NCBI GenBank assembly: GCA_023653785.1
Contig: JAMKCH010036069.1
Coordinates: forward strand, 122,430 to 186,429
Direction: 5' to 3'
Source of the DNA: Ophioderma brevispina
Lineage: Eukaryota; Echinodermata; Ophiuroidea; Amphilepidida; Ophiodermatidae
DNA: 64,000 bases
Shown here: positions 12,181 through 23,400 of the stretch, in pieces
How the letters are laid out: each line of letters begins with the position of its first letter
Numbering within the stretch: position 1 is the stretch's first letter
Notes under the pieces: model-generated
What the model was told of the DNA's origin: nothing
The model's database searches: none
What the model saw: only the letters and a program-made list of their open reading frames with translations
Position numbers and translations under genes: made by a program

Positions 12181-12858
12181 TGAAAGTAAAAAATCGCCGG
12201 TTTTTGGTCACAAACGTGACCGAAGAATGGCCCCAATTGTTTACATGCCTCAGTCTAAATACAATCAATATGCATCCAACTTACCTAGAATCACATAGAC
12301 ATGATACCACACAATCCAAATGCATCATTAGAACATTTTTTTTTTTATTTAATGCTCAATATCATGAATTAGAAATTGGAAATTCTGCACACAGTTTCAG
12401 AAGTTCCTGTGTTATTATTGACATGAGAACAAAGGAAGATATCAAGGAGCATTTTCTCACCCCAATCAATATTGGGATAACTATTGTATGGGAGGTCAAT
12501 CATGTTAACGTATTGGCGTGCAGAGTGCACACACAATTATACTTAAATGCATATGCCATGGCATGACATAGCAAAGCTGTGTTTGTAAACAGAAAAAAAC
12601 ATAGTGAAACACAATTCAGTTATATTTATCGTGATCTGCTGTTGCTTCCACTTGCTGGATCTCTGACCATGCGTCATATGCACTGGTACTCAACCCCTTT
12701 TACAACCAGGAAGTATGCGCTTGTCAAAGGATTCCTGTCCCCGTATAGTGGGATACCTAGTGGGCGAAAATATGGTACTTACGGAAGCTATAAACACATG
12801 TTGAAACAATGACATCAAATTTTGTACACAGTAATGGTTCCATGTTGGAGGCACTTAC
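12181..12858. other. Probable intron or flank of the minus-strand gene starting at 13049
   Basis: If the exon at 12859-13049 is real, this is its first intron. A stretch on the minus strand at about 12660-12790 reads like coding sequence for some 30 codons, but its frame does not fit the donor at 12859. No second exon can be assigned. Confidence 0.35.
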
Positions 12859-13049
12859 CATTTCAATACTGCATCCACAGGTAGTACAGTGTAGTATACT
12901 TTCAGCCATTCATTTGTCTCATTGCATGTCGAAAAATAGCGTAAAACTTCTGAAACCGTGCGTACTTCACCATGGATTTGTTCGATGATCAACCGTGTGC
13001 TTTTATTATTGTTTGGGAGATGACGTCGAAGATCAGAAACGAGTCTCAT
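12859..13049 (-). CDS. First coding exon of an unrecognised gene
   Basis: An ATG at 13049 opens 63 codons that run to a strong donor, AAATG|GTAAGT, with two bases left over for the next exon. The peptide starts MRLVSDLRRHLPNNNK and contains EVRTVSEVLRYFSTCNET and EWLKVYYTVLP. It is rich in Leu, Val, Glu and Arg, looks helical, and has no signal peptide or membrane segment. Sequence just upstream (13050-13100) is CpG-rich and could be a promoter. I do not recognise the family and found no second exon. The balanced composition and the donor make a chance frame less likely, but this rests on one exon. Confidence 0.5.
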
Positions 13050-13168
13050 CTTCGCCGTACCGGCCCGTACGCATTACGCTTAGTGTATACACGCACACAT
13101 ACTGTATTGCGGGTTGGAATGCAATTACAATCATGTGACTGAATGTTCGTAACATTTCTGAAGTTAGT
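13050..13168. promoter_or_regulatory. CpG-rich possible promoter
   Basis: It contains CGCCGTACCGGCCCGTACGC in otherwise AT-rich DNA, directly upstream of the minus-strand ATG at 13049. The plus-strand gene with exons from 15155 lies on the other side, so a shared divergent promoter is possible. No TATA box or mapped start supports this. Confidence 0.3.
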
Positions 13169-13951
13169 CCCGAACTTTACTTTCTGAATATTTTGATATC
13201 AAATTCGACCGTTTTTGACCCAAAAATAGCAGTTTTACGACGATTTTCCAAAATTTACCACTTTTCTGACTTGCGTCATACTAACCGCCCGCTTGACCGA
13301 GCAAAGAAACGAACGATAAATTCAACTAGATTTCCGGTATCACAAGAGTGTAAACTTTTGTTTGGTACCAAAAAACTTGGCAAGCATATGGTGCGTGATC
13401 GCAATGTATTTGACTGAGGTCAAGGTTGCCGATTGGCTTAAGAAATGAAATTATCTGGACCAGTCTGGATGATTTTACCAGACCTATGTATTCAAAAGCA
13501 CTCATGATAACACATTGTGAAATTAACCTTGTGCGCTACATATCATGATCAATGTCTTTTGATATTGTGTCAAAAATTGTCACGTTCAATGACAATGTTG
13601 TTCAATGTCTACATGATTTGAAACCAAGAAATTGTCAACAACATTATAACATGTATTTATGATCATTAATTATTATTACATTGTTAAAAGCTCACCGTAC
13701 TGTTTCATTTTCACACAGAACTTGGCATATATATAAGCACCAAGTTTTTTGGTACGGTACCAAACAAAAGTTTACACTCTCGTGATACCGGAAATCTAAT
13801 TGAATTTATCGTTCATTTCTTTGAACGGTCAAGTGGGCGGTTAGTATGATGCAAGTCAGAAAAGTGGTAAATTTAGGAAAATCGTCGTAAAACCGCTATT
13901 TTTGGGTCAAAAACGGTGAATTTTATATCAAAATATTCAGAAAGTAAAGAA
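13169..13951. repeat. Fold-back element, arms about 210 bp, loop about 360 bp
   Basis: The left arm (13169-13381) includes CTTTACTTTCTGAATATTTT, GACCCAAAAATAGCaGTTTT and GATTTCCGGTATCAC. The right arm (13740-13951) is its reverse complement with few changes. The inner ends carry the acACCAAAAAACTTGG pair. The loop is AT-rich and non-coding. It behaves like a non-autonomous inverted-repeat element. Confidence 0.9.
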
Positions 13952-13954
13952 CTT

Positions 13955-14994
13955 TTTACTCACCTCGTCATGCCCACTGCCTGCAACGTGCAGAATCACG
14001 ATAAACAGCATTTGTTATAAGGCTGACATGCTTTGTGCTGCGGGTTGACATCCTGAAAAATCGTTCGTGCGTGGAGAAGAAATGGACAAGGTCACACACT
14101 GCTTGCACACTGACTGTATGTACAATTATCATAATGCCAATAAATCAACGGATGAGTTATGCCAAAATACTGGTGCGATTGATCTTAAAATTTTTGTCTC
14201 ACATTGTTCATTAATTTCTACTCTTCATACGATACCTGATTTCTCTTTGGAGTAGAGTGTTTGGCAGAGTGAATATGTTCAAACAGTCATGTTCATGACT
14301 TTCTTGTGCACTTACACATGAGCATATTGAACGGGATGAGATTGTCAGGGGACAAGACTGGTGCGGGCACATGTTGGATGTGATGAGATTGTGAAGGGAT
14401 GAGACTGTGAGACTGGTGCAGGGCTGAAACTGGTGCAGGGGACAAAACTAGACGTGTATGGTATACATACATACACTGCCTGCTGCTGTCACAGCAATGC
14501 CCTGCCACGTTAGTTCTATGGTCATAACTGACCACAAGATGATCACTGATCGAAACTGACCCATAACTTTTGTAGCCATGAATGAACGAATGATGCTTCT
14601 GAGCATTTGGTGTCAATTCAAAAATGGCAAAGAAGAAACGAATTATGAGAAAGGAAGTAGAAACGGTAAGAACAAAGTAAGTTAATTGAGCAGCTGCTCC
14701 GCGTAACTTAATGAGAACACATGCCTTTAAAGGTGCTTGTTCTGATTTATGTGTATTGTGTTCTCTACTTGAGCCTGGCACTTGCACATATACCCCATCA
14801 AGTACCGTAGGAAACAAACTTGCGGTTTTGATGGTAGACGCAATAATGCACGTTGCAAAGCCTTATTCAAACCTCTGCTAATATTAATGGTTAACCACGA
14901 AAACGGCAGTTGTTTGTTTATATCTTGGGAATGAAATGGATTTGAGGGCTCAAACTTCAGGACGACAATGAGAAAATAGGGCATTTCATCTGAT
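13955..14994. other. Non-coding, with a short GA-rich imperfect repeat
   Basis: GATGAGATTGT, GGGACAAgACTGGTGC and similar strings recur at 14335-14450. A minus-strand frame of 174 codons (14293-14817) crosses this repeat. It has low-complexity His/Ser content and no family resemblance, so I do not call it a gene. Confidence 0.4.
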
Positions 14995-15455
14995 ATCAAA
15001 ATCGATACTACTTCCGGGTAAATCAGGGGGTCCCAAAGACGATCGGAACACGCACCTTTAAGTATCTGGAGTCTTCCAATAAGGACAAAAAATGTATTTA
15101 ATGATTTCTAATTACTTTATCCAATGTTTATCACTTTGATTTTATTTTGCACAGAGACTATCCTGATGTCAGATTAATATATCGGGCATTCCAAAGATAT
15201 CGCCATCTTTTGAAGGAAAAAGTCAGTGACGCAACAAGTAAAAGATACAACAAAGCAACACAGGTAAACTAGAAAGCTTGTATTTGATGTTTCCACAGTT
15301 TTTTTCTAGGAATTGAATATGAAATTCTGAAATTTAACTGTGCTCCTCTCAGTCAGGCTGTTCATATTTCTGCCCACTATCCGGGCCACTATCCAGCCAC
15401 TTTGTGAACTGGCGGAATGAACAAACATAAAGGCACATTTCCAGTAGTCATTCCT
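14995..15455 (+). repeat. Direct duplication, copy 1 (contains an exon)
   Basis: It runs from TATCAAAATCGATACTACTT to CCAGTAGTCATT and is essentially identical to 15777-16252. The main difference is an insert of about 21 bp in copy 2 near 16097. The copies are separated by 320 bp of unique sequence. It includes the coding exon 15155-15263. Confidence 0.95.
15155..15263 (+). CDS. Exon of unrecognised plus-strand gene (first copy)
   Basis: The acceptor TTTTGCACAG and the donor CAG|GTAAAC bound 109 nt. The exon supplies the last base of a codon followed by 36 complete codons. The peptide begins DYPDVRLIYRAFQRYRHLL and ends in KRYNKATQ. It is basic and helical. The next exon (17554) begins in phase 0 and matches this donor phase. 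An upstream exon ending with two codon bases was not located. I do not recognise the family; together with the later Glu-rich exons it looks like a coiled-coil protein. Confidence 0.72.
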
Positions 15456-15776
15456 ACTTTCTTTAGCTAGTATAGTATCACCTACTACTATAAAGAATTT
15501 TGTATTATTGTGCCACCACCCTATGAATTCGGCAGCCTCAACATGCTCAACGGAATAAAACAGCATCAGTGTTGAACATGCATGCATGTGAAGGATGTGG
15601 TGGCAGAATACTGAATTCATACCCACCTGAACTAGGTTTAATACAGTACGATTACGATAGCTTTGGTAAATGCCAATGCCATGGCAAAAAATACTATGCT
15701 GTGGTGTTATTACCGTGCATGTCATATATCATGACTGAGTCTGAGTCTGAAACTTTTTTTTTTTTTTTTTTTTTTT
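15456..15776. other. Unique spacer between the duplicated blocks, ending in poly(T)
   Basis: It ends with a run of about 24 T (15752-15776) directly before copy 2. The string GATGTGGTGGCAGAATACT at about 15592 resembles GAGGTGGTGGCAGAATACT at about 9517, so a small dispersed repeat is present. Confidence 0.5.
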
Positions 15777-16252
15777 ATCAAAATCGATACTACTTCCGGG
15801 TAAATCAGGGGGTCCCAAAGACGATCGGAACACGCACCTTTAAGTATCTGGAGTCTTCCAATAAGGACAAAAAATGTATTTAATGATTTCTAATTACTTT
15901 ATCCAATGTTTATCACTTTGATTTTATTTTGCACAGAGACTATCCTGATGTCAGATTAATATATCGGGCATTCCAAAGATATCGCCATCTTTTGAAGGAA
16001 AAAGTCAGTGACGCAACAAGTAAAAGATACAACAAAGCAACACAGGTAAACTAGAAAGCTTGTATTTGATGTTTCCACAGTTTTTTTCTAGGAATTAAAG
16101 ATGGTTTCTTCTCTTCTAATATGAAATTCTGAAATTTAACTGTGCTCCTCTCAGTCAGGCTGTTCATATTTCTGCCCACTATCCGGGCCACTATCCAGCC
16201 ACTTTGTGAACTGGCGGAATGAACAAACATAAAGGCACATTTCCAGTAGTCA
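15777..16252 (+). repeat. Direct duplication, copy 2 (contains an exon)
   Basis: Second copy of 14995-15455, beginning just after the poly(T) run. Apart from the insert it appears base-for-base identical, intron flanks included. Confidence 0.95.
15937..16045 (+). CDS. Exon of unrecognised plus-strand gene (second copy)
   Basis: Identical in sequence and splice borders to 15155-15263. The exon is 109 nt, not a multiple of three, so using both copies in one transcript would break the frame. Only one of them can serve a normal mRNA. Either copy joins exon 17554-17637 in frame. Which is used cannot be told from sequence. Confidence 0.65.
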
Positions 16253-16279
16253 TTGAATTGGAGTCAAGCACCCCCAAAT

Positions 16280-16480
16280 CTAATTTACAAAATCCTTTCT
16301 TTGGTGACACATGAGAATTTTGAGCATTCTCGTTCACAGGTATTATTTAATAACAATTTTTCTTTTTTTATTTTGAATTAAACTTAAAGGGCACTCTTAA
16401 AAAATGTCACTTATTGCTTTTTGAGATAAATGATTTTTAAAAATGTATTTAATTACGTGGTGGCTCAAATGCACTTTATA
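16280..16480. repeat. Dispersed repeat, related to 43318-43500
   Basis: Both copies share CTAATTtACAAAATcCtTTC, a TTCACAGGTAT block and a downstream AAAAAATGT block in the same order. Non-coding. Confidence 0.65.
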
Positions 16481-16907
16481 CTTTGTAATGAAAGGGTAAA
16501 ATTACTAAGTCTTTATGGCAGAGCAAGAGCAGAATATCATTGGGGCCTTATTTAAGGAGTTTGTTTACTTTTAAGTAGTTAAAATAGGACCTTATTTAAG
16601 GAGTTTGTTTACTACAGAAAAGGTTTAATACCTTTGGTAGTTAGTAGGAACCCTGTATATCAGTGCTAGGTAGTTAGTACTCTCAAATTGTGGTATCACT
16701 TTTTCAGTAGGGGCAAATTTGAAATGCTTCAATCAAGTTGAAATGTAAGCCATATTGTCCATCTTGTCATAAGGATTCCAAAAATGTATAGTTTGTACCA
16801 CTTCCGACCATTGGTTTTGGAGTTACGGGGTAAAAATGACTAAAATGGTAAAAAGGGTCAATCTCAATGCTCTATTTGAAAAATCCACCCACCCATTTGT
16901 TATAATT

Positions 16908-17364
16908 TGTCCCGGGGCACTTGTATTCAAAGGTGGATATGATGCGTGAACATAGACTTACAAAATGCACCCTAAACAAGTATTTCCACTGACTAAAAAA
17001 CATACCTTAAATAAGTATTTTGTCTGTTTTTTGCTATCTATAAACAAGTATTTTGGTCTGTTTTGGGTACCCTAAACAACTAAGCAATGCATTTTATTGT
17101 TAATAATATACCCTTCATTAAAAAAAATATATTGCTTTGAATTACATTATTTTTAATGATTTTGATTTCTGCTTAATTTGAGTATCACAATTTCAAGGTT
17201 AAGAAAAAACATACCCTCTTTTCCATACTTTTCCGGTTTTTGGATCACCAAATCAAGTACGCACGTACCATCTCCTGTTGAAAAAAGATATCCTTTTTAC
17301 GCGTTTTCTTGTTCATGCTGAATCACGTACGCATCATATCCACCTTTGAATACAAGTGTCCCCA
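16908..17364. mobile_element. MITE of about 455 bp, intronic
   Basis: The left end CACTTGTATTCAAAGGTGGA is exactly mirrored by TCCACCTTTGAATACAAGTG at the right. The match continues into ATATGATGCGT. The interior is AT-rich without an open frame. It lies in the intron between exons 16045 and 17554. Confidence 0.9.
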
Positions 17365-17553
17365 CTTTCGTTTCCCTATCGTGTTTGTACTCTCATGGAC
17401 AAAAATAAATAAAAATACACACAAGAACTGAACTACTGTTTTGTGAGGTTAAATTACAATCGGAATGATGATTGCATGATCTTGGCTTGTCAGCAGGTGG
17501 AAGGCAGGTGTAGGATATTGATTATTTTTTTGTTTTTTCAATCTTCATTACAG

Positions 17554-17637
17554 AATGTCACAGTGCAAAACATGGGTGATGAGTGCTTAGAAGATGTAGT
17601 GGAATTTCTAGAAGATAGAGAACAGGAAGCAAAGGAG
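17554..17637 (+). CDS. Exon of unrecognised plus-strand gene (Glu-rich)
   Basis: An acceptor after a T-rich tract (TTCATTACAG) and a donor GAG|GTACAG bound 84 nt, exactly 28 codons in phase 0 at both ends. The peptide starts NVTVQNMGDECLEDVVEF and ends EDREQEAKE. The acidic, heptad-like pattern fits a coiled coil and joins both neighbouring exons in frame. Confidence 0.75.
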
Positions 17638-18109
17638 GTACAGTACTGGTTTGTAATTATAACTTTGTCAATACATGTGATAAAAAAAAATAGACAAATT
17701 GGGGGCTGGCTGTACACGGATGCATTTATTTGAGACAGGGTTGATGGCACATATGCTGTTGGAACAAGTTTTGCCATTTTCTTAAAGAGATACTGGCACG
17801 TTTTGTTTATACGGCACCCTCAATTATTTTAAAACTGATGTTTTTGCATTTGTATTGCTTTTACATGTGTTAACCTTCATCTGAAATAAATAAGCCCAAA
17901 ACATGGCTTTGTCTGTAGATCAAGTACACTTGACACTTAGATACAATGGCCTTGGGTTGTGTCCCATATGTTGGTGACATCATATGACCTTTGTCCCATT
18001 CACAAACTGTGACAGCAGACAACACGTGCATTCCATGAACGCTGTATTTTTTTGGGTAAATTTTTTGCATTTGGTTTAAAGTTCCCAATTTCAGATAGCG
18101 ACATGCATA

Positions 18110-18600
18110 TGGGGAACATTCCTGGTTTGGGAATCAGCTTGTTGTTACATTTGACCCTTTTGATTTTATTACTAGAATCACAAAGCAATCATGCACCACT
18201 TTTTCACAGTTGAAACAAGCAATTGTGAGGTGTTATGCATAATTTGTGTTAGGATAGACGTTTTCAAATCCAGGAATCATGCTGAGAAATTGGCTTGTTA
18301 CATTTGACCCTTTTGATTTTATTATGAGAATCACAAAGCAATCATGCACTACTTTAGTCAGAGTCAAAACAAGCAATTGTGAGGTGTTATGCACAATTTG
18401 TGTTAGGATAGACGTTTTCAAATCCAGGAATCATGTCGAGAAATTGGCTTGTTGTTACATTTGAACCTTTTGATTTTATTATGAGAATCACAAAGCAATC
18501 ATGCACCACTTGTCAGAGTCAAAACAAGCAAATGTGAGGTGTTATGCACAATTTGTGTTAGGATAGAGGTTTTCAAAGCCAAGAATCATGCCATGAAAAT
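18110..18600. repeat. Tandem repeat, unit about 155 bp, three units
   Basis: Each unit contains TTGACCCTTTTGATTTTATT (TTGAACC in the third), ATCACAAAGCAATCATGCAC, GTGAGGTGTTATGCAcAATT and TAGACGTTTTCAAATCCAGG with minor changes. The short open frames here repeat with the unit and are not genes. It is intronic. Confidence 0.93.
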
Positions 18601-18743
18601 GGCATTTGCAAGTAGTTCCAAATGCTTTAAACGCTTATCATTTGTTATCCATGAAAGTTGCCATTTTGGCACCAATCAATACTGTTGATCCTTTTGAAAT
18701 AAATGGTGTATTGAGCAGTGGTTCAACCTTTATTTTCCTATAG

Positions 18744-18796
18744 AAACTTCAAGAAACACATTCAGATATAACACAACTTGAAATAGAGATTACCAG
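18744..18796 (+). CDS. Exon of unrecognised plus-strand gene
   Basis: The acceptor TTTTCCTATAG and the donor ACCAG|GTAAGA bound 53 nt: 17 codons from phase 0 plus two bases. The peptide KLQETHSDITQLEIEIT extends the coiled-coil pattern of the preceding exon. The two leftover bases fit the next exon at 29698, which begins with the single base needed to complete Arg. The DIRS element begins about 200 bp downstream. Confidence 0.72.
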
Positions 18797-18996
18797 GTAA
18801 GAATGAAAACCCTCTTTCTAAATTGTCTTTCAACCCCAACTATCCTACTTCAGTTTTGAGGTTTAGCATTGTAGATGTAATAACTGTTGTACAGTGGGCA
18901 TATTAGTACGATGATTGCTTACATTAATTCCAATGTGATGTATTACAAATTGCATCCTCAAGGCAGATGCAAGAAATCCCCAAACAAACTACCCAC

Positions 18997-19088
18997 CTAA
19001 AAGAACTGAACGGTCCCTAACTCTATGACGTCATGATTTGACGACTGGCAACACCTATGACTCCTCGCCTCTTTAAACTCTTGGCGCT
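18997..19088 (+). repeat. DIRS left inverted terminal repeat
   Basis: It starts CTAAAAGAACTGAACGGTCC and contains GATTTGACGACTGGCAACAC and CTCTTTAAACTCTTGGCGC. It is mirrored at 25094-25183 with about ten differences. DIRS elements typically carry such ITRs instead of LTRs. Confidence 0.93.
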
Positions 19089-19699
19089 CATCAACCCGGT
19101 AACATTTTTCGGGTCTCCTGTTTGGCACCTGTTAGGAAGGGTGTTCTTGCATTGACAGCCCAAGAATCCCCTCGATAATATATTAAGCTCAATTATCTTT
19201 CCTGGTTAGATTTTGGCTTAGGATTTTTGTCGAAGATCGGGAATTTTAGCATAATATTTCCGACTGTCCGTGGTGAAATTTTCATTAGTCACCGGAATTT
19301 TGCACCATGGTATTAATGATGAGGCATCGACCTTTTTCGACATAAAGTAACAAGGACACGGGTCGATCGCTTTGTTAGCCACACACTATTGGATTCTCTT
19401 TGTTATCTCTTTGAATAGCTTTTGTATTGAGAATCAATGCGTATGACTGTAATTAATAACAGGGTTTTTTTCCCCTTTGTGTCTTCCGACCGGCTATGTT
19501 GCTTATCTTTGTCCTAGTTCATAGGATATAAAGTCCTAGCGGTTGTTTTGAAACGTGATTAGTTCAGAGTTATTTCTATACATTGATTAAACTGATTGAT
19601 TCAGCATATATATATAGATTAGTACAGTCTATTTCACCGGAGTGGTTTGGCGGCTCTTGTGTTATTTGCGGTAGCGTATTGCAAATAACGAACAATAGC

Positions 19700-21480
19700 C
19701 ACGAACCCCACAGCCCTACCGTGCTCATCTTGTGGCGAGATCATTCCACCTTTGTCCTCGCACTCTTGTACAGTCGCCCGACGGGTGCTTCTTGGGCTCC
19801 GACCTCGGCCGTCGTCAGGTAAGCCCGGTAAGTTCTGGTATTGCTAGCGACGGCTCCTACCGCAAGGGCGGGGTAGTCACTATCGTGGGGGCTACGGCTC
19901 CTGGTTCTGTAGCAACCGTTTCCCTAGGGGTTACGGAGGCTTCAGATACCAAAACTGCTACCGCGGGCGTTTCTCGAGAGACTTCAGCGGTGGTGGCAGG
20001 GACTACTAGCGAATTTGCCGCGTGTATGGGGCGGTAGTGCCTTGCCACCCAGCCAGATGGCGGATAGCCATGCACAGGCTGGGGGGTCAGGCATGCGGGG
20101 TACCCATGCTAGCTCACCGGTGGTTCAGATTGTTTCTGCACCTAGTGTGAGCGCGCGAGTGTATGTATTCCCCCTTCGGCTTCTGCTAGTCAGGCCTGCC
20201 TACTCCACTCCCGGTGGGGTTGCGGGCTTCTCGGGCGGAAGCTGGCCAGACGGAGTCGGGCTCTGGGTCGGAGCCGGATTCGTCGGGCATAGGGTCTGTT
20301 GCTGTGAGACCGGGTAGCTCAGCGGCTTCCGTTCTGACTTCACAGGAGCAACCACAAGGTGATTCTTCTGATTCTTTCCCACCGGATACCCAGTTCATCC
20401 TGCGGTCTATGGCCAAGTAGGCCTAACTGTGGATGCAGGGCATTCCGCGGGTCCTCCGATTTGCGGACTGGAGGGTTGAATCAGAAGCCTTCATCAGCGG
20501 GGTCAGATTTGTCTCTATCTGCAGACTTACGTGAGGGGGCATGGGATGGCCCTTGTTCTCCGGAGGGACCACGGGTTCCTCGAACGGGGAAAGCATAATG
20601 GTAGATCCTTGAGGTAGATGAGGCGGATTCGGATTTGTTCTAGTTCGTTGAGCATCACTTTTTATGGATCCTGAACTGGCCACCCGCCTGCTTACAGCGG
20701 GCAAGTCATCGAATCCGGCGTTACTCTCCCTATGGGAAGATGAGCTAAGGATATTGGATATTCGCGTTCGCGAATCTATTCGCCTTGTCATTTTCTCGCT
20801 CATCTCAATCTGTTTGGATGGCCTTGGGGGACGAGGGGCCTTAGAAACGTGATCGCCAGCACTGCGTGCGACCGAACTTTTGGCGGTGCTGTCGTCCAGC
20901 ATAGGACAGTTAGTTCGATGTCAATGACGATGAGTCTGGTGTTTTTTGCGGCGTGTGAAAATGTTCTGCATTTTACGTCGCCTTCAACAATGACCTTAGT
21001 GCGGATCTTGTGAAGGCTCCCGCGGCCCAGCACAGACTCATCTATTTGGTGGTGCTTTCGCTTATGTTGGCAGGTAGCTGCCTGTCAGGAAAGGACACGA
21101 GCCATCTCCAAGACAGGACAGCAAGTGCTGTCTTCGAAGGGGAAGAGCAAGGAAGAAGCGCAAGAGGGACAAGAAGGACAAAGTCTAACCTTCAAAACCT
21201 TCCTGCTACGTCTTGGATTAGGCTTTTTCCCCCAAGGCCTGCTTTCACTCCGTCACCTGTGCTCGGGCGAGGGGCGTGAAGAGGTAGGCGACTTATGGTC
21301 AGTCCAGGTCGAAGGGCAAGCGCGCGTCTTTAAGACTCGGCAATTAGAGGAAAGTCAAAATTGAGGGTGAGGCTGGACGCGTGTCCACGACCACTGTCCC
21401 CCCAGCTCAGACTTTGGATCGTCCAAATGGTGAGTCATACCGCCGCGGGGCGGCCGCTTGATGAAATTGCCAGGGTTTGA
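19700..21480 (+). pseudogene. Presumed DIRS gag-like region
   Basis: It lies where DIRS elements carry their first ORF, between the left ITR and the RT. Frames of 60-160 codons overlap on both strands with no single long one. One plus-strand piece at 20664-20850 starts MDPELATRLLTAGK and is followed by further broken frames. I recognise no domain; the assignment is by position only. Confidence 0.5.
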
Positions 21481-21569
21481 CTAGTATACTCCGGGCGAGG
21501 GGTTCAGAGCGTGGGCGTAGGTGCTTGGGGGGTTACTGGGGGCGGCGGGTTGGGGGGGTACCGACTAGA

Positions 21570-22440
21570 ATTCAAGCTATTCCACCACACATCTCCCCTC
21601 ATCAGAGACAGGTCCTTCTTGCAGAGGCGAAGGGAGTCCTGAGGAAAGAGGCAATAATTCCCGGTCTATCCCCCTTTCACGGGGGGGTCCTCTGGGGCTC
21701 GAGTTTCTCGTTACCGGACAAGCGACCGGATTGTGCAGTCCAATATGACTCTTCCATACTAGCTGAACCAAGTTATCGGAGGATGGGATTTAGTATGGAC
21801 TCATAGCCTCGTCCTCGAGTGTCCTATCAATGGGCGCCATGGGAAACTTATCTCGACTTGGAGAGGACGCAATGTAACGTTCCCATAAGATTTTCGATCG
21901 CAAATGGTTCCCTTTTTCGGGTGCTGGGGCGGGCATACCAGTTTCAATGCCTACCCTTCGGCCTGTCAACGGCTCCTCGGGTTTTACCGCCGTCGTTCGA
22001 GCTGTGGGAGCATTCTCCGGCGGACGGGGAGAGGGGAGTAACATCAGAGGTATTCGGCGATTGGCTATCCATTCGACTACTCGAGATTCTACTATCCGGG
22101 ATACTGCGTTGATGGTAAGACACACGGTTTTATCCCGGTCTGGGTTTCATTGTTACTAACAAGAACCAAACTTTTTCCTTTCAAACTCCTCTGTTCCGGG
22201 GTGCGAAGTTGGACTGGTTCACGGGCTGGCTTTTCCTTCACCAGAGCGGGTGTTGAACATCCTGCAGTGTGTCACGCTCTGAGCGAGTGTTCAGTAGCGC
22301 CGGCACGTGCATAGCTCAAGGTGTTGGGTTTAATGGCCAAGCCTTGGTGGCCCGGGATCTGTATGGTCGTCTCCATATGCGAGCAATACAATTCCATCTT
22401 CTAGCATTTTTAGGCCCAGTCGCCATTCCTCTGTCTCAAT
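21570..22440 (+). pseudogene. DIRS reverse transcriptase, frameshifted
   Basis: RT landmarks appear in order across several frames: an EAKGVLRKEAIIPG segment at about 21620, NVPIRFSIANGSLFRV at about 21875, the conserved YQFQCLPFGLSTAPRV at about 21940-21985, a GDWL segment where the (Y)xDD-like motif would lie at about 22050, PSPERVLNILQ at about 22240, and LHMRAIQFHLLAFLG at about 22370. In the DIRS family these belong to the RT palm and the region after it. Short indels move the reading from frame to frame, so no working polymerase is encoded. Confidence 0.88.
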
Positions 22441-22819
22441 ATGTTCCGATGACTCAGCATCATCAGGGGACAAGTCGCTTGGTGGAAGCACCGTCCCGGC
22501 CTTGAGGCGGGGGGGAGGGGGGGGGGATGGAGGGTTCCGGCTATCGTCCTTCGGTACGCACGCTTTATTCCCCTGTCTCCTCTCGCCCCCTTCCTTCCTC
22601 TCCTCTTCCGTCCCTTTCGCTCGCGTTTCTATTTCCACTCTTCTTCTTCATTGCGCCTTTTGAAATTGTCTATATATCTCAACTGCTATTCCTCGCCCAG
22701 TATCCGAGAGTTTGTTTTTCGTCACTAACTTTTCACGTCTTCCTCCCCTTTTGTTCCTTTCACCTCTCCCTTTGTTTTCCGGCTTGACGACGGAAGCCTC
22801 AAGGAGGCTCTAGGGCAGC

Positions 22820-23400
22820 TCACTTGGGGACATCCGGGTTTCAGCGAGGTGGTTCTCCGAGCGAATCGAAATATCACATCAATATGGGGCTCGAGCTTGG
22901 GTGGTTTTGTTTTGGGGTTTCCTTGGATTCAGAGATTCGAACAAGAGTTGATGGGCTGCAGGGTCACATTCCAGTTGGACAACTCCACAGGTCCGTGGCC
23001 TATGACTTACAAGAGGGGGGGTGTAACTGCATCCCCCTCGCTTTGTCTCACACCTCGAGTTTGATCGAGTGGTGTCGCCAGCCAGAGCATTTTGCTTCAG
23101 AACGATACCACATCGACGGGACATCGAACGTCCTAGCGGACAGCCTCTCATGGGGCAGGGGTCGCGGGACAGGACCGCCAGATTGGTTTCTGTCTTCTCA
23201 GGCGGTTCAGACGGTTTTTCACTGGTTGTTTCAACCGTCAATCGACTCATTCGCCCTGTTCGGGAATCGAGCGTCAACGGCATCTTACGGTTTATGCTCT
23301 CATAGAGCGGACGCGGAGCGTGTGTTGTTAGATGCTCGTCGATAAGCTGGGGCGGGCATGACAGCATACGCTTTCCCGCCAATATCGATCCTCCATCAAG
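22820..23400 (+). pseudogene. DIRS RNase H region, frameshifted
   Basis: The segments are MGCRVTFQLDNST (about 22950), a RYHIDGTSNVLADSLSWG match (about 23105), an AVQTVFHWLF and SIDSFA block (about 23205) and AYAFPPISILHQV (about 23363). They are the usual order of the DIRS RNase H and the linker that follows. The catalytic-type Asp in QLDNS is visible. A piece reading APFWPRDLKFRPMVDLL at about 23450 continues the same polyprotein. Confidence 0.85.

Noticed and set aside
12180..12566. 128-codon plus-strand frame
   Set aside because: It opens at a non-ATG codon directly at the fold-back edge and contains a poly(T)-derived Phe run. It is not protein-like.
14293..14817. 174-codon minus-strand open frame
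   Set aside because: It runs through a GATGAGATTGT-type imperfect repeat, and its His- and Ser-rich translation has no family resemblance or splice support.
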